35,432 nucleotides of DNA, from positions 1 to 35,432 of IMG/VR virus record IMGVR_UViG_3300009128_000070; one strand, written 5' to 3'. Position numbers and translations under genes: made by a program. Of the stretch, positions 6,361 to 14,696 are shown in pieces; the first letter of the stretch is position 1, and each line of letters begins with the position of its first letter. The notes under the pieces were generated by a model. It had not been told where the DNA came from and did not search any database. It worked only from the letters and a program-made list of their open reading frames with translations. This stretch comes from a virus.

Positions 6361-7143
6361 ATGAAACAACTTACAGAACAACAGATATTAGATAATTGGA
6401 ATAAGTTAATTCAGTTAATAGAAGATACATTTGAAGGAGAACGTAAAGAGAAACTCTTAGAAATGTATAAATACTTTGAAGATAGAATGTCAGTAGCACC
6501 AGCTAGTGGTAAAGAAGCATATCACAATGCTATGGTTGGTGGGTATGTGGAACACGTGTTACACGTAACTGATTGCGCACTTCAAATTAAAAAGTTGTGG
6601 GAGTCTAATGGCGCTATGATTAATTTCACCGATGAGGAACTTATATTCGCTGCGATACATCACGACTTAGGTAAAGTGGGTGACTTACATCAAGACTATT
6701 ATATCCCACAAGAATCGGAATGGCATCGTAAGAATAAAGGTGAAATATTTAAACATAATCCGAATCTCCAATATATGACCGTAACTGATCGTGCGATTTT
6801 TCTTTTAAATCATTTTGGAATTACTATGAGTGAATGGGAATATATCGGTTTACGTTTAACTGATGGATTATATGAAGAAGGGAACAAATCTTATTATATG
6901 TCGTATAACCCGGACTGGTCGTTAAAATCTAACATAGCGTATATTCTTCATCAAGCCGATATGATGGCGACACATATTGAATTTGACCAATGGATGAAAA
7001 GTGATGAAGAATATAACACAAAAGTAACTACAAACATTCAAAAAGCGGTTGGTGGAAATACTAAAAAAACAAAGACAGAACCTTCACCACAAATGAGTAA
7101 AAAATCTCAAGATCTTTTTGATGAATTATTCGGAGATAAATAA
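6361..7143 (+). CDS. HD-domain phosphohydrolase
   Basis: 260 residues. The HD superfamily ligands are visible: H65 in GGYVEHVLHV, H101-D102 in AAIHHDLGK, and D200 in LHQADMMATHIE. Such enzymes are metal-dependent phosphohydrolases acting on nucleotides, cyclic or oligonucleotide signals, or RNA ends (compare bacterial YhaM-type). The substrate cannot be told from the sequence. The C-terminal 40 residues are a charged, probably unstructured tail (KKTKTEPSPQMSKK). It starts directly at the stop of the glycosyltransferase and overlaps the next gene by one base. A phage nucleotidase or a degrader of defence signals are both possible. Confidence 0.85.
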   Translation: MKQLTEQQILDNWNKLIQLIEDTFEGERKEKLLEMYKYFEDRMSVAPASGKEAYHNAMVGGYVEHVLHVTDCALQIKKLWESNGAMINFTDEELIFAAIHHDLGKVGDLHQDYYIPQESEWHRKNKGEIFKHNPNLQYMTVTDRAIFLLNHFGITMSEWEYIGLRLTDGLYEEGNKSYYMSYNPDWSLKSNIAYILHQADMMATHIEFDQWMKSDEEYNTKVTTNIQKAVGGNTKKTKTEPSPQMSKKSQDLFDELFGDK

Positions 7144-7403
7144 TGGTTATTGAAATAATTCTTGCTATAACATTACTTCTACTTTTTACATCATTTTATA
7201 TTATATGGAATTTAAATTCTAAACAAGAAATGATGGAAAATTGGATAGAAGATTTTGTGCAAGTAATAACAAAAGTAAATGAAGAATTGAAAGAGATAGA
7301 TTATCGTGGTTCATTTGAAGCCGATGATGAAACTGGCTCAATATTTAAATCAATACAAACAATAGTAGGTCAATTAGATAGATTCAAAGGAGAAGAACAA
7401 TAA
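7143..7403 (+). CDS. Small single-pass membrane protein
   Basis: 86 residues. Residues about 3-24 (IEIILAITLLLLFTSFYIIW) form one membrane helix, followed by a cytoplasmic-looking amphipathic, acidic helix (EMMENWIEDFVQVITKVNEE). The topology is probably N-out with the soluble part inside, though this is not certain. No holin-like second helix is present. It overlaps its neighbours by one base on each side, so it is expressed with the HD gene and the late sigma factor. Short proteins with this shape are common in large marine phages; function unknown. Confidence 0.75.
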   Translation: MVIEIILAITLLLLFTSFYIIWNLNSKQEMMENWIEDFVQVITKVNEELKEIDYRGSFEADDETGSIFKSIQTIVGQLDRFKGEEQ

Positions 7404-8140
7404 TGGCAGTAGTTAAAAAGAAAAAACGTGCAAAGAAGAAGAAAAATTATTACTTTACTCAATTAACAGAAAATGCAATTATTAGATACAACAAATCTGA
7501 TGATCCTCATTTAAAAAATAAAATATATAATGATCATATAGCCTACGCGTTTGATAAATTATGTGAGAATATTATTCATACATTTAAGTTTTATTATTTC
7601 GATGTATCATCGAAAGAAGTAAAGAATGAAGTGGTATCATTTCTTGTAATGAATATACATAAATTTAAGGAAGGTAAAGGTAAAGCGTTTTCATATTTTA
7701 GTATAGTTGCAAAAAATTATTTGATTCTTCATAATAATAAAAATTATAAAATGGGTAAAATACACTCTCAAATGGATGTGTTAGATTATAAACGTAATTT
7801 AAATAGTGAAGGTAGACAATTAGAACAAGCAGATGATTCTAAATTATTTGTAGATGAATTGCATAGATTTTGGGATGTTAATTTAGCAAATGTATTTCAC
7901 AGAGATAAAGATATAAGAGTGGCTGATTCTGTATTGCATGTGTTTCGTATGAAAGATAATATAGAGAATTTTAATAAGAAAGCTTTATATATTTTAATAA
8001 GGGAAATGACTGGGTCTAATACCCAACATATTACTCGAATTGTAAATGTAATGAAAAAATATAATAATAGGTTATATACGGAGTTTGAGAAAGATGGGAT
8101 GGTGGATGTGAGTTATACTGGGTCACTTATAAGAGAGTAA
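7403..8140 (+). CDS. Late-transcription sigma factor, gp55-like
   Basis: 245 residues. It begins with a strongly basic stretch (VVKKKKRAKKKKN). Residues about 60-115 correspond to a sigma region-2-like segment: EVKNEVVSFLVMNIHKFKEG then KGKAFSYFSIVAKNYLI. Near the C-terminus, KALYILIREMTGSNTQHITR resembles a helix-turn-helix region. T4 gp55 directs host RNA polymerase to late promoters and has the same order of a region-2 core and a short C-terminal part. The match to gp55 is by architecture and local pattern, not by alignment. A strong terminator follows directly, and the virion genes with the GATATTTAT motif start just after it. Confidence 0.72.
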   Translation: MAVVKKKKRAKKKKNYYFTQLTENAIIRYNKSDDPHLKNKIYNDHIAYAFDKLCENIIHTFKFYYFDVSSKEVKNEVVSFLVMNIHKFKEGKGKAFSYFSIVAKNYLILHNNKNYKMGKIHSQMDVLDYKRNLNSEGRQLEQADDSKLFVDELHRFWDVNLANVFHRDKDIRVADSVLHVFRMKDNIENFNKKALYILIREMTGSNTQHITRIVNVMKKYNNRLYTEFEKDGMVDVSYTGSLIRE

Positions 8141-8143
8141 AAG

Positions 8144-8174
8144 AAAAAAAGGAGTTGAAAAACTCCTTTTTTTT
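8144..8174 (+). terminator. Intrinsic terminator after the late sigma gene
   Basis: GGAGTT (8151-8156), loop GAAA, AACTCC (8161-8166), then eight T. Seven A residues before the stem can pair with the T tract, so the structure can work on both strands. It starts 4 nt after the stop codon and separates the accessory operon from the virion module. Confidence 0.93.
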
Positions 8175-8220
8175 GCCTTGTATTTTATAATATGATATAT
8201 TTAACAAAAGTTAGCAATAA

Positions 8221-8235
8221 CTATATTTATATAAG
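8221..8235 (+). promoter_or_regulatory. Putative late promoter
   Basis: CTATATTTATATAAG, the same core (ATATTTATA, 8223-8231) as the other late-motif sites but with CT in place of GA at the start. It lies 45 nt upstream of the first gene of the virion module. Confidence 0.5.
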
Positions 8236-8275
8236 AACAATGGTTTTACATTTTTTATCAACATGAGGTATAAAT

Positions 8276-8665
8276 ATGGCAAATGATTATGAAATATTTG
8301 GTGGCAAATCGTTATCAAATCTATTTGAGGACATTTATAATAACAGTACAAGAAATAAAGAACAACTTGATATTTTAATGAAGGAAGTTGTCGGGTTTAT
8401 TAAGGATGGTGATACTGCCGTTCAAATAATACCTATGTTAAAAGAGTATCTTGAAATAAATGTTAAGAATGATGAACAATTAGTAAAGATAGCTGGCATT
8501 GTACAAAGGTTAATAGCAGCTGAACAAAGAGGTAGTTCTGATGATGAGTTTGGATTATCTGATGCAGAGAAAGAACAGCTTATGTCAGCGGTAGAAGAAA
8601 CAGTTGTAGATTTACAGAAACACAGTGACCAGATAACAGATAAATTAAATAGGAAAACTGACTAA
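8276..8665 (+). CDS. Probable virion-module protein, helical, unknown
   Basis: 129 residues, acidic and almost wholly helical by pattern (heptad-like stretches such as RNKEQLDILMKEVVGFIK and EKEQLMSAVEETVVDLQKHS). No motif points to an enzyme. It is the first gene after the late promoter and overlaps the gp5-like hub gene by one base, which suggests a structural or assembly role in the tail. GAGG upstream supports the start. Confidence 0.75.
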   Translation: MANDYEIFGGKSLSNLFEDIYNNSTRNKEQLDILMKEVVGFIKDGDTAVQIIPMLKEYLEINVKNDEQLVKIAGIVQRLIAAEQRGSSDDEFGLSDAEKEQLMSAVEETVVDLQKHSDQITDKLNRKTD

Positions 8666-9891
8666 TGAGTAAAGTTAAACCTGGATTTAGAAAATCTGGA
8701 TTTACAGTAAGTAGAAATCCTGAAATAACAGGTACACCAACGTACAATCAAGTAATTGATATTATAAATGAAACAGTAGATAAAAATGCTGAGTTCTATG
8801 AAATAGAACCCGCTATTGTAACGAAGGTTTATGCTGAAGAAAAAGATTTACCATTGATAACAAATAAAGATGGTAATTTAGTACCAAATTGGAAATTGTT
8901 AGGTACTGTTGAGGTAGAATTAATGGAGCAAGGAGTTTCTAATAATACAAATATTAAACCTTTATCCCAACATATTTATCAGCTACCTGTTATAGGAGAA
9001 GTTATAAATATTACAGAACATGATGGTGAATTATATTATTCATTTCCATTAAATACAAATAATAATGTAAATATGAATCTGAAAAGAGGTGGGTGGTTAA
9101 AAGAAGTTCCTCCCGAAACTGGATTAAATAGAAAGGTTATTACGCAACAAGGAGATACTATTTTTCAAGGAAGATATGGTCAATCTATTAAATTTAGTAG
9201 TGCTAAGGATACAAAAGGAAAAAATGTTTTTCCAAATGTGAAAATATCAAATGGACAATACGATTCAATTATAATGACTGGAATGAAATTGGCTGATAAG
9301 AATTATCCTCATATACAAAATGTAAATATGGATGGTTCAACTATCCAATTAACATCAGGTGACGAAGTATTGGATTTAAATCCATCATTTCAATCAAATG
9401 AAGTGCCACCAAAGTTAAATGGTCATATTATTACATTAAATTCAGATAAGATTATTTTTAATGCCAAACGAAATACGGATAGACATAAACAAAGTGGTGA
9501 TATTCATTTTTTCGGTGGCAGAAATATTAATATAGGAGCTAATGAAGAAATTAACATTGAAATTCCAATGGCTGTTGGAAGTAAGATTACTATGGGTGAA
9601 TCCGATTCAACTAATCCAATAGTCAAAGGAGATCAACTTATGCAAATGTTTGAATCATTATTGTTGGCTATGGATACTTTTTCTAATGTGTTAGTTCAAG
9701 CTAAAGGAACATTAATCAAAAATTCAAATGAAGTTGATCTTATACCATTAAATGATGCTGCAGAAAAGTTAAGAAAGTCGTTAAATTTAATTAAAACAAA
9801 CTTTTTAAGTCCATCGTTTGAAACTTATAAGAAAGACAATTATTCTGGATCATTTCCAAGAATATTAAGTGATAAGATATTTATATCATAA
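8665..9891 (+). CDS. gp5: Baseplate hub/central spike protein, gp5-like, no lysozyme
   Basis: 408 residues. The N-terminal half has OB-fold-like beta segments (YQLPVIGEVINITEHDGELY) and the motif DTIFQGRYGQSIKFSS near residues 162-177, which I know from gp5-type hub proteins of T4-like phages. Further on, IHFFGGRNINIGANEEINIE looks like the start of a beta-helical spike. The T4 gp5 lysozyme domain is not present; the protein is shorter than T4 gp5 (about 575 residues). The C-terminal 90 residues are helical. The late motif for the next gene lies inside its 3' end. Confidence 0.72.
   Translation: MSKVKPGFRKSGFTVSRNPEITGTPTYNQVIDIINETVDKNAEFYEIEPAIVTKVYAEEKDLPLITNKDGNLVPNWKLLGTVEVELMEQGVSNNTNIKPLSQHIYQLPVIGEVINITEHDGELYYSFPLNTNNNVNMNLKRGGWLKEVPPETGLNRKVITQQGDTIFQGRYGQSIKFSSAKDTKGKNVFPNVKISNGQYDSIIMTGMKLADKNYPHIQNVNMDGSTIQLTSGDEVLDLNPSFQSNEVPPKLNGHIITLNSDKIIFNAKRNTDRHKQSGDIHFFGGRNINIGANEEINIEIPMAVGSKITMGESDSTNPIVKGDQLMQMFESLLLAMDTFSNVLVQAKGTLIKNSNEVDLIPLNDAAEKLRKSLNLIKTNFLSPSFETYKKDNYSGSFPRILSDKIFIS
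9876..9886 (+). promoter_or_regulatory. Putative late promoter GATATTTATAT
   Basis: Exact GATATTTATAT inside the last codons of the hub gene, followed within 9 nt by AAGGAG and the ATG at 9902. The spacing would give a very short leader containing just the ribosome site. Confidence 0.6.
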
Positions 9892-9901
9892 GGAGTTTTA
9901 T

Positions 9902-10408
9902 ATGGGAGTTTTAAGTGACGCATTACGAGATTTAATAAAGAAGAAAGTTGATGGTAAAGTTGAAGATTTAGATGTTAAATTAAATAAAAGTTTAAAATTA
10001 ATGGAGGCTGGAGAAAATGTAACTGAACAGCTTGACGAACTTAATCAGAAGTTAGAAGATGTTGAAAAAGTTCAAGAAGATATTGATGCGAAGAAAGAAC
10101 AAATGGAAGCTATTCAGAAGCAATTAGAGAATGCTAAAACGGTAGCAGAAACTACTGAAAAAGCGTCTACCATTTCTGCCGCTGTAAATCCAGCAGGAGC
10201 TGCTATTGCTTATGCTACAAAATTTGTGGTTGATAAAACTAAATCAGAAATTGCTGATTTAAAGAATGTAATTGATATAGTAGATCCATCATTAGATAGC
10301 CTTAGAAAGTTTAAAATACAAAGTAAAAAGAAAATAAATGCGGCTATTGAAGATAGAAAGAAACGAGAACGCATCCGTAAAGAAAAACTTAAAAAATATA
10401 GTGAATGA
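9902..10408 (+). CDS. Coiled-coil tail protein, unknown
   Basis: 168 residues. Residues about 15-85 are a continuous heptad-rich coiled coil (VTEQLDELNQKLEDVEKVQE), followed by a small-residue segment (ISAAVNPAGAAIAYATKFVV) and a very basic C-terminus (DRKKRERIRKEKLKKYSE). The start at 9902 is chosen over 9869 because of AAGGAG at a good distance. It lies between hub and gp25 genes, so a structural or assembly role in the baseplate is likely. The Ala-rich stretch could touch a membrane, but it contains few strong hydrophobics. Confidence 0.75.
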   Translation: MGVLSDALRDLIKKKVDGKVEDLDVKLNKSLKLMEAGENVTEQLDELNQKLEDVEKVQEDIDAKKEQMEAIQKQLENAKTVAETTEKASTISAAVNPAGAAIAYATKFVVDKTKSEIADLKNVIDIVDPSLDSLRKFKIQSKKKINAAIEDRKKRERIRKEKLKKYSE

Positions 10409-10420
10409 GATATTTATATT
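10409..10420 (+). promoter_or_regulatory. Putative late promoter GATATTTATATT
   Basis: GATATTTATATT starts within one base of the preceding stop codon and is followed by AGGAG and the ATG at 10441. It has the same orientation as the other late-motif sites. Confidence 0.6.
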
Positions 10421-10440
10421 AAACAATAGGAGTCTATATA

Positions 10441-10872
10441 ATGGCAAGTTCAAAAAAAATAGTTTCATTAATTAAAGAAATAGTGAAGTTAGAAGTTAAA
10501 AAAGAAGTGGAGAAGATATTTATTAAAGAGAATATAACATCTAATACAATATCACCACCTCCACCTAAAAAAGAAGTTCAATATACCGACGATCCAGTAT
10601 TGAATGGTATATTAAATGAAACTGCTAACAAGTATGAAGAAGATTATCCAACTATGAGTGGAAAGGCTTATGATTCATCAAGAGTATCTGAACTTCTTGG
10701 GTATGGAAATGTAATGGGTGGAAATGATGAAATGAAACGGAAAGCGGCTGCAATTGATACAGCGCATAAAGCTGGTGTAAATCCAGAAAATGTTCCGGGA
10801 GATGTTATGAATGCATTAACAAAAGATTACAGAGGTGTAATGAAAGCGATAGACAAAAAGAAAAATAAATAA
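10441..10872 (+). CDS. Virion-associated protein, unknown
   Basis: 143 residues. Basic helical N-terminus (VSLIKEIVKLEVKKEVEKIF), a proline-rich linker (SPPPPKK), then DPVLNGILNETANKYEEDYP and a C-terminal helical part. The 'DPVLNxILNET' segment is, as I recall it, shared with unnamed genes just before gene 25 in cyanophages. It has a strong AGGAG and overlaps gp25 by one base. It is likely a baseplate or neck component. Confidence 0.75.
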   Translation: MASSKKIVSLIKEIVKLEVKKEVEKIFIKENITSNTISPPPPKKEVQYTDDPVLNGILNETANKYEEDYPTMSGKAYDSSRVSELLGYGNVMGGNDEMKRKAAAIDTAHKAGVNPENVPGDVMNALTKDYRGVMKAIDKKKNK

Positions 10873-11288
10873 TGGCAAGTATAGAAAAAGATTTAAATCC
10901 CGATGTTCGTATTGGAATGGAATTACCATTGAAGCATGGCGTTAATGGGTTTTTTAAAACTACCAAAACGACATTAGAACAAACTAAACACAATATGAAA
11001 AATTTACTACTTACTAAAAAAGGTGAACGGCTTGGAAATCCTACTTTTGGCAGTAGATTGTTAAATATAGCGTTTGAACAAGAGGGTAATAATTTAGAAA
11101 GTAAAGTAGAAGAAGTGATTAGAGAAGCTATGTCCGAATGGCTTCCCTTTGTAGTAATAGAAAATATTTCTACAGAATTTTCACCTTATAATAGAAATGC
11201 TTTAAATGTTAGTATTCATTTTTCTATGGAAGTAGATACCACTTTGACGGAACAACTGTCGTTTGATATTTCTACAATAGAAACATAA
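10872..11288 (+). CDS. gp25: Baseplate wedge protein gp25
   Basis: 138 residues, typical of the gp25/GPW family. It carries the hallmark segment KNLLLTKKGERLGNPTFGSR (about residues 43-62), the basis of family recognition, then the helical LLNIAFEQ part and a C-terminal beta part with EWLPFVVIENIS. T4 gp25 (132 residues) forms the sheath-initiating core of each baseplate wedge with gp6 and gp53. Its position directly before gp6 agrees with this. Confidence 0.93.
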   Translation: MASIEKDLNPDVRIGMELPLKHGVNGFFKTTKTTLEQTKHNMKNLLLTKKGERLGNPTFGSRLLNIAFEQEGNNLESKVEEVIREAMSEWLPFVVIENISTEFSPYNRNALNVSIHFSMEVDTTLTEQLSFDISTIET

Positions 11289-11310
11289 ATTACTTTAATG
11301 GAGAAAAAGA

Positions 11311-13263
11311 ATGCCTTATTCAGCGCCAAAAAAATCAATTAAAGAAGTAAGATATTTAAACAAAGATTTTTCTTCTTTTAAAGATAACCTAATTGAATTT
11401 ACGAAAGTTTATTTCCCTAACCAGTATAATGATTTTAACGAATCTTCACCTGGGATGATGTTTATTGAAATGGCGTCGTATGTAGGGGATGTTCTTTCTT
11501 ATTATATTGATAACCAATTTAAAGAATCACTATTAGCCTTTGCTGAAGAAAAGAAAACAGTATATAATATGGCTCAAGCATTCGGATATAAACCTAAATT
11601 AGCTTCAGCAGCTACAACAAATATAGAAGTATATCAAACAGTGCCAGCAATATCATCTGGAACAGGAGCTAACTATACTGTAAAGCCTGATTTAAATTAC
11701 GCTATGATTATAAATTCTGGAATGGAAGTTTCATCTACAAATGGTACTAAATATATAACAGATGAAGATTGTAACTTTAAATATTCAAGCTCCTTTGATC
11801 CATTGGATATAAGTATCTATGAGTCAAGTAATAATGTACCGGTTACTTATTTATTAAAAAAATCAGTAGCAGTTTCAAGCGGGAATGTATCTACTGAATA
11901 TTTTACATTTAATGCAGCTGAAAAATATGCAAGAGTTGCTGTGGGGAATAAAAATGTAACGGAGATTATTTCTGTAACTGACAGTGATGGTAATAATTGG
12001 CATGAAGTTCCATTCTTAGCGCAAGATACAGTATTTACAGATATGGAGAATAATTCAAATAATGATCCTGATATGGCTCAGTATTCTGATCAAGCTTCTT
12101 ATATGTTAAAGTTACTTAAAACCTCTCGTAGATTTACAACTTTTATTAGAGAAGATGGTAGAACTGAATTAAGATTTGGCGCTGGGGTTAGTGATAATCC
12201 CGATGAAGAAATTATTCCAAGTCCAGATGAAGTTGGTTCTTCATTACCTGGCTCACCTTCAAAATTAAATCAGGCATTTGATCCATCAAACTTTTTGGAA
12301 ACAAAGGCTTATGGTCAAGCGCCTTCCAATACTCAATTGACAATTAGATATAAACATGGTGGTGGGCTTGAACATAACACAGCTGCTAATACTATAAGAA
12401 GTATTCAATCTATACAAACCACATTAGATGAAACTGGATTAACACAATCATTAGTAAATCAAACAAATGCATCAATAGCTGTAAATAATCCGATTCCTTC
12501 TTCTGGTGGAAAGGATGCTGAAAGTGTTGTTGAAGTTAAGAATAATGCTTTGGCTTATTTCCAAGCTCAACAAAGAGCGGTTACTAAAGAAGATTATATC
12601 ACAAGAGTATATTCTATACCACCTAAATATGGTAATATAGCAAAAGCATATATTGTTCAAGATTCTCAATTAGATAGTTCATCTGGAGCTGCTAATGCTG
12701 ATGCTCGGGTTATGAATCCACTAGCATTAAACTTATATGTATTGGGATATGATGCTAATAAAAAATTAACTCAAATAAATCAAGCAGTTAAACAAAACAT
12801 TCAAACATACCTAACTCAATATAGAATGGTTACAGACGCGGTAAATATCAAAGATGCATTCGTCATTAACATTGGAGTTAAGTTTAATTTATTAACAAAA
12901 GTTGGATATAATAAAGATGAAGTAGTATTGAGGACAATTCAAAGAATCAAAGATTTTTTCAGTATTGAAAAGTGGCAAATTGGTCAACCAATCGTGTTAG
13001 CTGATTTATCATATCAACTTTCATTAGTTGACGGTGTATCTGCTGTAGTTCCACCCTCTGAAAATAATCCAAATAAATTACCGGTGTTGATAGAAAATAA
13101 ATTCTTATCATCGGGTGGATACTCTGGTAATATTTATGATATAGCAAGCGCTACAAAAGATGGGGTAATATACCCATCATTAGATCCAAGTTGCTTTGAA
13201 TTAAAATTTCCATCAACTGACATTGAAGGTCGTGTAGTTGGTGATTCAACAGGAGGTAACTAA
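11311..13263 (+). CDS. gp6: Baseplate wedge protein gp6
   Basis: 650 residues, close to T4 gp6 (660). The N-terminus RYLNKDFSSFKDNLIEFTKV followed by SSPGMMFIEMASYVGDVLSY (about residues 44-64) is characteristic of gp6 and P2 gpJ-like baseplate proteins. A central beta-rich part follows, then QQRAVTKEDYITRVYSIPPK (near 421), another conserved gp6 feature. gp6 dimers link neighbouring wedges into the ring of the baseplate. AATGGAGAAAAAG supports the start; the stop overlaps the next start by one base. Confidence 0.92.
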   Translation: MPYSAPKKSIKEVRYLNKDFSSFKDNLIEFTKVYFPNQYNDFNESSPGMMFIEMASYVGDVLSYYIDNQFKESLLAFAEEKKTVYNMAQAFGYKPKLASAATTNIEVYQTVPAISSGTGANYTVKPDLNYAMIINSGMEVSSTNGTKYITDEDCNFKYSSSFDPLDISIYESSNNVPVTYLLKKSVAVSSGNVSTEYFTFNAAEKYARVAVGNKNVTEIISVTDSDGNNWHEVPFLAQDTVFTDMENNSNNDPDMAQYSDQASYMLKLLKTSRRFTTFIREDGRTELRFGAGVSDNPDEEIIPSPDEVGSSLPGSPSKLNQAFDPSNFLETKAYGQAPSNTQLTIRYKHGGGLEHNTAANTIRSIQSIQTTLDETGLTQSLVNQTNASIAVNNPIPSSGGKDAESVVEVKNNALAYFQAQQRAVTKEDYITRVYSIPPKYGNIAKAYIVQDSQLDSSSGAANADARVMNPLALNLYVLGYDANKKLTQINQAVKQNIQTYLTQYRMVTDAVNIKDAFVINIGVKFNLLTKVGYNKDEVVLRTIQRIKDFFSIEKWQIGQPIVLADLSYQLSLVDGVSAVVPPSENNPNKLPVLIENKFLSSGGYSGNIYDIASATKDGVIYPSLDPSCFELKFPSTDIEGRVVGDSTGGN

Positions 13264-14387
13264 TGTATTATTTTATTTATCCAGACGCTGATACAACTCT
13301 TTATCAATCAAGCGGTAGTAAAAATACTGGCCTTGATGAGATAGTAGAAATTAGAAAAGATTTAAGTGATGCGGGCACTAACCCAAAAGTATCTCGTATT
13401 TTAATGAAATTTGACTTGACTGAAGTTTCATCATCTATAGTAAATGGCACCATCACAAATCCAAAATACTTTTTGAATCTTTATGATGCTAATCCAGTAG
13501 ATTTATCATATAGCCAATCATTATGGGCTTACCCCGTAAGTCAAAGTTGGGTAGTGGGTGAAGGATATGATGGGGATAATCCAATAACATCTGAAGGTGC
13601 AAGTTGGAATTTTAGAGATGGATTTAACCAAGCTTCTCAATGGACTGGATCAATGACGGCTTCCGGTGGTACTTGGTTTGATGATGTGTATGCTTCTCAA
13701 TCCTTTGTATATGGAACAACTGATATGAGGATGGATGTTACACCAATTGTAAATAAATGGTTAGATGGTACTTACCCGAATGAAGGATTTATATTAAAAA
13801 GAAGTGGTAGTGTTGGTAATAACGACACAAATACAGATGAGGGAAGTGATGATAGGTTAGGAAATTTTTCATTCTTTTCAAGAAATACTAATACTATTTT
13901 CCCACCAAAATTGGAAGTGGAATGGTACGATACAACATGGAGTACTGGTTCATTAAGCGCACTATCTTCAACAGAATTAGAAGATTTAACTTTTTATATG
14001 AAAGGTATTAGACCTCAATATAAAGAGAACTCTAAGGTTAAATTTAGATTAGTTGGGCGGCCAAGATACCCTACCAAATCATATTCCAATACAGCATCAG
14101 AGTATTTAACTGTAAAGTATCTACCAAGTGGAAGTGTGGGAAGTATAGGTGGAGATGGAGTTTATTACTCTGTAAGAGATGAACAAACTGATGATGTAAT
14201 TGTTCCATTTGGGACTGGTTCACTTGTTAGTTGTGATTCAACTGGAAACTATTTTAATTTTTGGATGAATGGGTTACAATCTGAAAGATATTATAGATTT
14301 GAATTTAAAATGGTAAGTGGAAGTAATACTGCTGATGAAATAGTGGAATACTTCGATGATAATTTTGTATTTAAAGTTGTGAGATAA
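13263..14387 (+). CDS. Baseplate/tail protein with DNRLRE-like beta-sandwich
   Basis: 374 residues. The N-terminal 200 residues fit the DNRLRE (CBM96-like) pattern: DADTTLYQSSGSKNTGLDEI, then RILMKFDLTEV, FLNLYDAN, SQSWVVGEGYDG and the closing DVTPIVNKWLDG segment. Such domains are extracellular beta-sandwich modules that bind carbohydrate or stabilise surface proteins. The C-terminal half is also beta-rich. It lies between gp6 and the giant wedge protein, so it probably decorates the baseplate periphery, possibly in the place of T4 gp7/gp8 partners. The exact T4 equivalent is uncertain. Confidence 0.7.
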   Translation: MYYFIYPDADTTLYQSSGSKNTGLDEIVEIRKDLSDAGTNPKVSRILMKFDLTEVSSSIVNGTITNPKYFLNLYDANPVDLSYSQSLWAYPVSQSWVVGEGYDGDNPITSEGASWNFRDGFNQASQWTGSMTASGGTWFDDVYASQSFVYGTTDMRMDVTPIVNKWLDGTYPNEGFILKRSGSVGNNDTNTDEGSDDRLGNFSFFSRNTNTIFPPKLEVEWYDTTWSTGSLSALSSTELEDLTFYMKGIRPQYKENSKVKFRLVGRPRYPTKSYSNTASEYLTVKYLPSGSVGSIGGDGVYYSVRDEQTDDVIVPFGTGSLVSCDSTGNYFNFWMNGLQSERYYRFEFKMVSGSNTADEIVEYFDDNFVFKVVR

Positions 14388-14390
14388 AAA

Positions 14391-14696
14391 ATGCCTTATA
14401 CAAAAGATGAATTAAAAACTCATTCGTTTTATCAAAATCTTATTGATGAGGACGAACAAAAATATTTAAATGATAAACAACTTCTTATGGATAGAGCTGC
14501 TATTTCTGGATCTACAGATGATGGAAATTTATTAGTGAGAGATGAAGAAAATAATGTTTTATTGTTTGAAGATCCATACAAAAATGAAATACCAAAAGAT
14601 CCATCAACGAGATTAGTGGTTAAAACTATCGTAGATAGATTAAAAGATGATGAATCAATAAATGATATTATAGATAGAGATATAAGAGAATTATAA
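14391..14696 (+). CDS. Small acidic virion-module protein
   Basis: 101 residues, acidic. The N-terminus MPYTKDELKTHSFYQNLIDE and the C-terminal RLKDDESINDIIDRDIREL are helical, with a short GSTDDGNLLVRDEENN beta part between. No known family. It overlaps the giant wedge gene by one base, which suggests a partner or chaperone for that protein. No strong ribosome site is seen, so coupling to the gene before is likely. Confidence 0.7.
   Translation: MPYTKDELKTHSFYQNLIDEDEQKYLNDKQLLMDRAAISGSTDDGNLLVRDEENNVLLFEDPYKNEIPKDPSTRLVVKTIVDRLKDDESINDIIDRDIREL

Noticed and set aside
8269-8276. A perfect T4-type late promoter string TATAAATA before the gene at 8276
   Set aside because: It overlaps the start codon itself, so a transcript from it would lack the ribosome site and start. 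The site at 8221-8235 is better placed.
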